From: Clytia hemisphaerica
Lineage: Eukaryota > Cnidaria > Hydrozoa > Leptothecata > Clytiidae
Assembly: GCA_902728285.1 (NCBI GenBank)
Contig: CACVBU010001102.1
Span: forward strand, 1,754,335-1,818,334
Reading direction: 5' to 3'
Length of the DNA stretch: 64,000 nucleotides
Shown: piece after piece, positions 59,178 through 64,000 of the stretch
How the letters are laid out: each line of letters starts with the position of its first letter
Numbering within the stretch: position 1 is the stretch's first letter
Notes under the pieces: model-generated
The model's input: the letters and a program-made list of their open reading frames with translations, nothing else
The model's database searches: none
Told to the model about the DNA's origin: nothing
Translations under genes and position numbers: made by a program

Positions 59178-59977
59178 CCGGGTGCACCAAAAAAAAGTAT
59201 ACAGGTTTGTCGAGATATTGTGAGCTTCAGAATTTAAATTTTTTGTTCATTCTTTTTCTATTGTATAGAGGATGCTCTAACTTGAATTTTGAGCTATTAT
59301 ACATTAAATTTGAAAAAACAGTTCGAAAGTTATTTTTTTTCATGTCGAAATTTCAAAAAATCATTAAAAACAGCAATCACGCTATAAATAAGACAAAATG
59401 ACAAAAAAAACAATTTCATTGTTTCTTTTATTCTTTTTTCTCTTATCTTATATTTTGCCAACAATTTGCCCATCTTATTTGCACGTCATGAACATTTCCA
59501 ACACCATCAAACTCAATGCAGACTCAAGTTCTTTGAACAACTAGTCGAGGAATGGTGATCTATTTTTTCAAAAAATTTCTCACATAGCATAACATCAAAA
59601 CCATGGAGATTTCCAAAAAAAGTTTTCAGCTTTTCCAAAAATATTATCTTACATGGGAATAGCTTGTTTTACCATATTCTTAAATTCCGTGACGAGTTTT
59701 GATGAACACATTTGCATTTTTTGGTATTTTTATGTGTAAACAAGGTAAGTGTCAAGAGAAAAGTTTGCTCGCTGTTTTTGATGGTTTTTTGAAATTTCGA
59801 CATTAAAAAAAGTCAGTTTTTTTTAAATAATTTTTCGAACTACGTTTTTAATGTATAATAGCTCAAAATTCACGTTAGAGCATCCTCTATACAATAAAAA
59901 AAGAATGAACAAAAAAATTAAATCCTGAAGCTCACAATATCTCGACAAAGTTGTATACTTTTTTTTGGTGCACCCGG
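59178..59977. mobile_element. 800-bp mariner-like non-autonomous element
   Basis: TA|CCGGGTGCACCAAAAAAAAG and its complement CTTTTTTTTGGTGCACCCGG|TA (with one length difference in the T run) open inverted arms of about 200 bp: TCGAGATATTGTGAGCTTCA, AGAGGATGCTCTAAC, TTGAAATTTCGACAT. The TA duplication and GGTGCACC-type tip point to the Tc1/mariner group. No transposase frame remains. It lies between the two receptor paralogs. Confidence 0.85.
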
Positions 59978-59979
59978 TA

Positions 59980-60449
59980 TTTTGAACATTCAATTCCTGT
60001 AGAAAGGTTGGAGCACAACGTTGTTTCAACGTTCATTTTTGGCTGACTCAAAAGTCTCTTCCTAGCTCTCTGGCTATGAACTCCGCGAAAACAATCGAGT
60101 CCGGAAATTTCGATAAATAGTTAAGATCCTTGACTTTTTTTCTAAGATTAACCACTTAGTTTTGAACGCATGGAGGGTGGTTTGATAATTAGTGAAAATA
60201 ATACTCTTCCCCAAAGTGAAAGGGAAATCTATGACTTCAAGCTGTTTGTTTACATGGTGTTTTTATTCATTTATTTCGAAATTCCCTTTTTTTAATTAAA
60301 ATTTGATTATTTTATCTTTATTGCATAGTTTCAAAATTTCTTGAATCTTTAGATTGTCGAATAGATGCGTTGACCTCCTAAAAACGCGAATTTGCAATCT
60401 TTTCTTTGATTTCTTTTTGCCACAGAAGAAATTTTATGTTTTTGAAACC
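59980..60449. other. intergenic between element and second receptor
   Basis: No feature recognised; the promoter of the second receptor should be here. Confidence 0.35.
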
Positions 60450-61313
60450 ATGACAGATCTGCAGTTTTACTTGTTTATTCTTTTTCGTATCATACCAATC
60501 ATTTTACATTCTTTGGGAATCTATTTGATATTGAATACAACTTTCGCGAAACCATGGCAGAAAATACAAAAACGATATATGATTTGGTTAAGTGTTTCCG
60601 AAATTATCATGTGTATTTGTATCATGTTATATGCGACTGGCCAACATTATAAGAACATGAAGCTTCCGCTAAATATCGACGTTGTGTTTGTTTTCTATAT
60701 TGGTTTGCAATTTTGTTTTGTCTTAGTGAGTATGACCATAGACCGAGTAGCTTTTGTGTGATTAAACTTGCGTTATAATTATGTATCTGGAGGAAAAATC
60801 TTCATCGTAGTATTCACGTGCAGCCAATTAATCCCGTTTGCAGCTTTGGCAAGTTTTTATTTTTTCACGCAACGGCGAGGATCTGATTTTGACCAGTTTC
60901 AAGCATTGTATCTTTGGCCTGTAGTAGATTTATGTATTTTACTTGTATTCATATCTTGCTACATTATAATGGCCAAAGCGATTGTAAAAAGAAGTAAAAA
61001 CCTTTTTGGTGTAGAGTCAAAATTATATCGCAAGCGCACCAGGAAGGCAATTCTCGTACCGAACCTAATTATTTGGACGTACATTATTTGCTTTGTGTTA
61101 ATGGATGCCATCTACTTTGGATTTGCTGTATCTAGGAATCCCACTCCTCAATGGCTAGACTCTTTATCGAATCTTTTTTATGCCATGGGATATAACCTGG
61201 ACGCTGCACTCTATATATTTCTAATATCGGCAATCCGGACAACATTGAAAAGAAAATTGTGTTGTTGTTTTCAGAGAAGGATCGACCCTAATACAGGCAG
61301 TGGGATGACTTAA
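60450..61313 (+). pseudogene. second class A receptor paralog, broken by one stop codon
   Basis: The frame starting ATGACAGATCTG aligns without gaps of note to the receptor at 58006 (start MTDLQFYLFILFR against MANLEFALSILFR) and spans the same seven segments to a Cys-rich tail (KLCCCFQRR). The only defect is TGA at 60759-60761, codon 104, where the paralog has Trp104 (TGG) just after the IDR motif of TM3. Everything after the stop stays in frame, with conserved LNLRYNY, NLFGVESKLYRKRTRKA and LDAALYIF. It could be a recent pseudogene, a polymorphic null allele, a sequencing error, or a read-through codon. The upstream ATG at 60354 would add 32 residues with no counterpart and is not favoured. 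Confidence 0.85.
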
Positions 61314-61391
61314 TTTAAAACGGTTTTATTGTAAATAGAAAGTTATACATGCTGTGTTAAAAGTTCTCCCGTCACAGACGAATTTCCATTT

Positions 61392-61540
61392 CAGTTGGCT
61401 CACTCTAATTCGATATTCAAAAGGAGTATAATTTTCTTCGAATCAGAGAAAGATTCGAACGATAGACAGGATTTAATTGGATTTTCCAGCTGAGGGAATC
61501 AGGGTAAGATTCTATTAAAATAGGTTCGAATTAGAGTGAG
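61392..61540. mobile_element. AATTCGA-type MITE
   Basis: CAGTTGGCTCACTCTAATTC at the left is answered by GGTTCGAATTAGAGTGAG at the right; TCGAA(T/C)-containing words recur. Same family as 53729-53893. Confidence 0.65.
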
Positions 61541-61856
61541 TATAAGGCTTTTCCGTTACAAAGTTCTGCATAATCCACCAAAATCTCAAGAGTACGTACT
61601 AATTTGCTGTCTAATATTTCATTTTCCGTTGCAGTCGAAAATCCTTGCTTTGACCACTGTACATAACAACTTCGCGGAAAATAAGGACATTACACTTTCA
61701 AAGATTTTTGAAAAAAAAGGCTGATTTTAGCTTTGAACCACATTAAAACCAAAAGCTTGAAATCTCGGAAAAATACAAAAAGCTGAGTCTCAGCAAAATT
61801 CCACTGGTTCTACGAGTAATGATTCTTTGGATAAACCACAGAAAGATGTGCAACAG

Positions 61857-62230
61857 TAAAGGCTTGGGGACACGAGAAGTTTTTTTCGCGCTGGTGCAAT
61901 GCAACATGCTCCACCCCACCAACACAAGAAAAAAAGCGTGTTCCATGGTTTCTTTTTTTGTTTCATGGGACAAAAATTCAGGAAAATACCCGAAAGACAC
62001 GCTGATCTTGTCCCTGCGACAATTGAAATTAATTCAAATCAATTTTGATCCATTGCCCCCAGGGACAAAAGTGAGAGACACACATATGTTATCAAAGGTG
62101 TTGTCGATTTCACTTTTATTGGTAGAAAGAGGAAAAGGGTGGAGACACGAGTAAGCATTTCAGGTTGGTGGGATGGAGCATGTTGCATTGCACCAACACG
62201 AAAAAAAACTTCTCGTGTCCCTAAGCCTTA
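61857..62230. mobile_element. 374-bp TIR element with CACGAGAAG/GTGTTGGTG words
   Basis: The left arm AAGGCTTGGGGACACGAGAA followed by GTTTTTTTCG and TGCAATGCAACATGCTCCA is repeated inverted at the right (TGGAGCATGTTGCATTGCA, CTTCTCGTGTCCCTAAGCCTT); arms are about 70 bp. The open frame 61819-62154 is explained by this element. No transposase. Confidence 0.78.
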
Positions 62231-62359
62231 ATGTAATGAGTCATAATTATATTGAGTCATCTGAGTCATGCAATTATAATCTCGGGCATTATTCTGAAAG
62301 TTTTGGATAAAACTGAAGTTTATATTTGTATCATGTTAAGATCGAAATGAAGACGTATC

Positions 62360-62441
62360 TAACAGGGGGCCAAGCAGTTACTACAAGACACTACGCCTAC
62401 TAACTGCTTTTTCGCAAGAAGTTATAATAACACCACCACCC
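62360..62441. repeat. truncated copy of the AGTTAGTAC element
   Basis: AGGGGGCCAAGCAGTTACTACAAGACACTAC resembles the left end of 56981-57795, then GCCTACTAACTGC and CACCACCACCC. It stops where the element at 62442 begins. Confidence 0.6.
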
Positions 62442-63172
62442 TTTTTGGACCTACCTCCGGGTACCCCGTTTTCATTACACTTTTTCCATATAATTGGTTG
62501 TTTTTTCATTCAAAAACATTACTAATAGCAATGCCCACCATCAAGCATGTTTCAGTTTCAATTTTTAATGAAATTGATTTTTGAAGCTGTAACTATTTAA
62601 AAATCGCCGGAACAACCTATTTTCTCCGCAAAGACAGTATTTCTTGAAATTTTGCACACTGATGCAATATGACAATACCTAAAATGTGACGAAGCCCGAT
62701 TTTCGAAAAACATTTTTTTCCGGCCGAAATATGCCGGAAAAACCGGTTTTTTGACATTTTCTCGAATTTTCATCCTTAGTTTTTTCTGACTTTTTGCAGA
62801 AAGATACGTATTCGCAATGCTCAACACATGACCGAGTTCGATTTTTGAGAAGAATTTTTATTCCGTCCAAAAATGCCGGAAATTTCCGTTTTTGTTGATT
62901 TTCATTGGATTTTTTCGTTTTATTTCTTTGTTTTTTTCAAACATAAACATTATTTATAAGAATATCCATGATTAAGCATGGTTCAATTTTCAATGAAACT
63001 GATTTTGGTACAGGAACTTTCTAAAAATCGCCAGAACAGCCGAGAATCGCCGGATTTCTTGAATATCTCGAGTTGTTCTTGTATTATTCTGCATTTTCAT
63101 ACTATTGTTGTCATTTTTCAATTGTCTTATTACATCAATCTTCAGGTAGGTCCATTCAGCATGTAGCTTGTT
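62442..63172 (+). mobile_element. GGACCTACC-family element, third copy
   Basis: Starts TTTTTGGACCTACC and ends GGTAGGTCCATTCAGCATGT plus AGCTTGTT. The core has the GGCCGAAATATGCCGG words of 30527-31829 but fewer units. Confidence 0.75.
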
Positions 63173-63464
63173 ACACTTAACACAGCTAGTACTAACTGGA
63201 TTTTGAGTCAAATTTACATATACCACCCTTGAAAATGGCTTTTTGACCACCATAAAAGCAAAGCAATAAAATCGGATCAAACAAAATCGAAAATCTTAAA
63301 TGTTTCAATGTTCCATTTTCCATTTTTCGATAGGAAATTACAACAAATAAAACAACTTTTTGAAAATTTGGAAAAAAATTCAACTTCGAAATGTCCTCAC
63401 AAAATTTCATTTTTCACGCAGTTAGTGCCAGAATTTGGCAATTTTTCAGCAAGGGACCACCCTC

Positions 63465-63720
63465 ATTTTGCCTGCCATCCCTTGTTTACTTTTGAAGAAC
63501 TAATTACCGAAAGCTATATCACCGTCTATCAAGAGTTATTGATTTGATTCTTACAAAGTATATGCTTATAAGAAAAATAAATATGCTCATATTGCGCGCC
63601 ATCCAGTGCCATCCCTTGTTTACTTTGTAAAAACTAATTTTTGAAGGGTATACTACCGTCTATCAAGAGTTATTGATTTGATTCTTATAAAGTATATGCT
63701 TATAAGAAAATAAAGAAAAA
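63465..63720 (+). repeat. satellite array, second locus
   Basis: Two monomers with CCATCCCTTGTTTACTTT, ACCGTCTATCAAGAGTTATT and AAAGTATATGCTTATAAGAA; CCCTTG starts at 63479 and 63613. Same monomer as at 6250-6745. Confidence 0.8.
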
Positions 63721-64000
63721 ATCCAAACTGTGAAGCTAAAGACACAAAGATATATGACGTAATCCAAAGAAAACCCGTGAAAATCGTCCGTGGTTATACG
63801 AGCGTGTAATTTGTAAAGTAAATTTAGTGAGTTCGTCCACAGTATCGAGAATTCTAATTATTTGTCCTCGCCGCCACCGCAGAATGCTGATTGTAATACT
63901 TTTGCTAAGGCGAAATTAATAACTAAATTCTCAACATCATGTCAAATTTAAATAAATTTCTTCTTAAACGATTGAATATACAAACTATAATAAAGAGTTG
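63721..64000. other. right edge, no gene seen
   Basis: No supported coding exon, including none of the missing LRRC49 exons, in the last 280 bp. Confidence 0.35.

Noticed and set aside
60354-60449. Upstream ATG extending the second receptor by 32 residues
   Set aside because: The paralog starts at the position of the ATG at 60450, and the extension has no counterpart.
61819-62154. 111-codon open frame
   Set aside because: Covered by the inverted-repeat element 61857-62230; its mirror arm gives a similar frame on the other strand.

Overview
The window is nuclear DNA of an intron-rich, AT-rich invertebrate animal. The evidence is a class C GPCR, small rhodopsin-like GPCRs, the nuclear cap-binding subunit NCBP1 split into 26 recognisable coding exons, the cilium-associated gene LRRC49, and a dense layer of short inverted-repeat transposons, a Penelope-like remnant, a CR1/L2-type LINE and a tRNA-derived SINE. 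Nothing looks bacterial. The mix fits a cnidarian (possibly a hydrozoan) or another early-branching metazoan; the species cannot be named from the sequence alone.

Layout. 1-0.44 kb: terminal exon of an unrecognised gene entering from the left. 0.5-7.9 kb: no complete gene; inverted-repeat elements, one carrying a captured exon, a minisatellite and a 124-bp satellite. 7.9-10.5 kb: intronless class C (metabotropic-glutamate-like) receptor. 10.6-31.9 kb: a transposon graveyard of foldbacks, nested terminal-inverted-repeat (TIR) elements and one Penelope-like fragment. 32.0-51.7 kb: NCBP1, whose introns host at least nine mobile elements, among them a LINE with an open reverse transcriptase frame. 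52.3-55.9 kb: the 5' two-fifths of LRRC49 (leucine-rich repeats); its remaining exons are not visible. 58.0-61.3 kb: two tandem paralogous 7TM receptors, the second broken by one stop codon. 61.4-64 kb: repeats, ending in the same satellite seen near 6.5 kb.

NCBP1 (mRNA cap binding in the nucleus) and LRRC49 (a subunit of the tubulin polyglutamylase complex) are unrelated housekeeping genes that happen to be adjacent, same strand, 566 bp apart from stop to start. The receptors are independent single-exon genes.

The most striking feature of the window is not a gene. At least a dozen unrelated-looking non-autonomous TIR elements share one architecture: a short word at the element's own ends is repeated many times inside it, in both orientations. 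In one superfamily with TA target duplications and CACG/CATG ends, the repeated word differs between members (AAGAAAC, AAGGAAC, AAGCAT) and changes at the tips and in the interior together, while a GAGGCTGA core persists in at least two member types. This looks like a system of DNA elements in which tip and internal sites evolve together.
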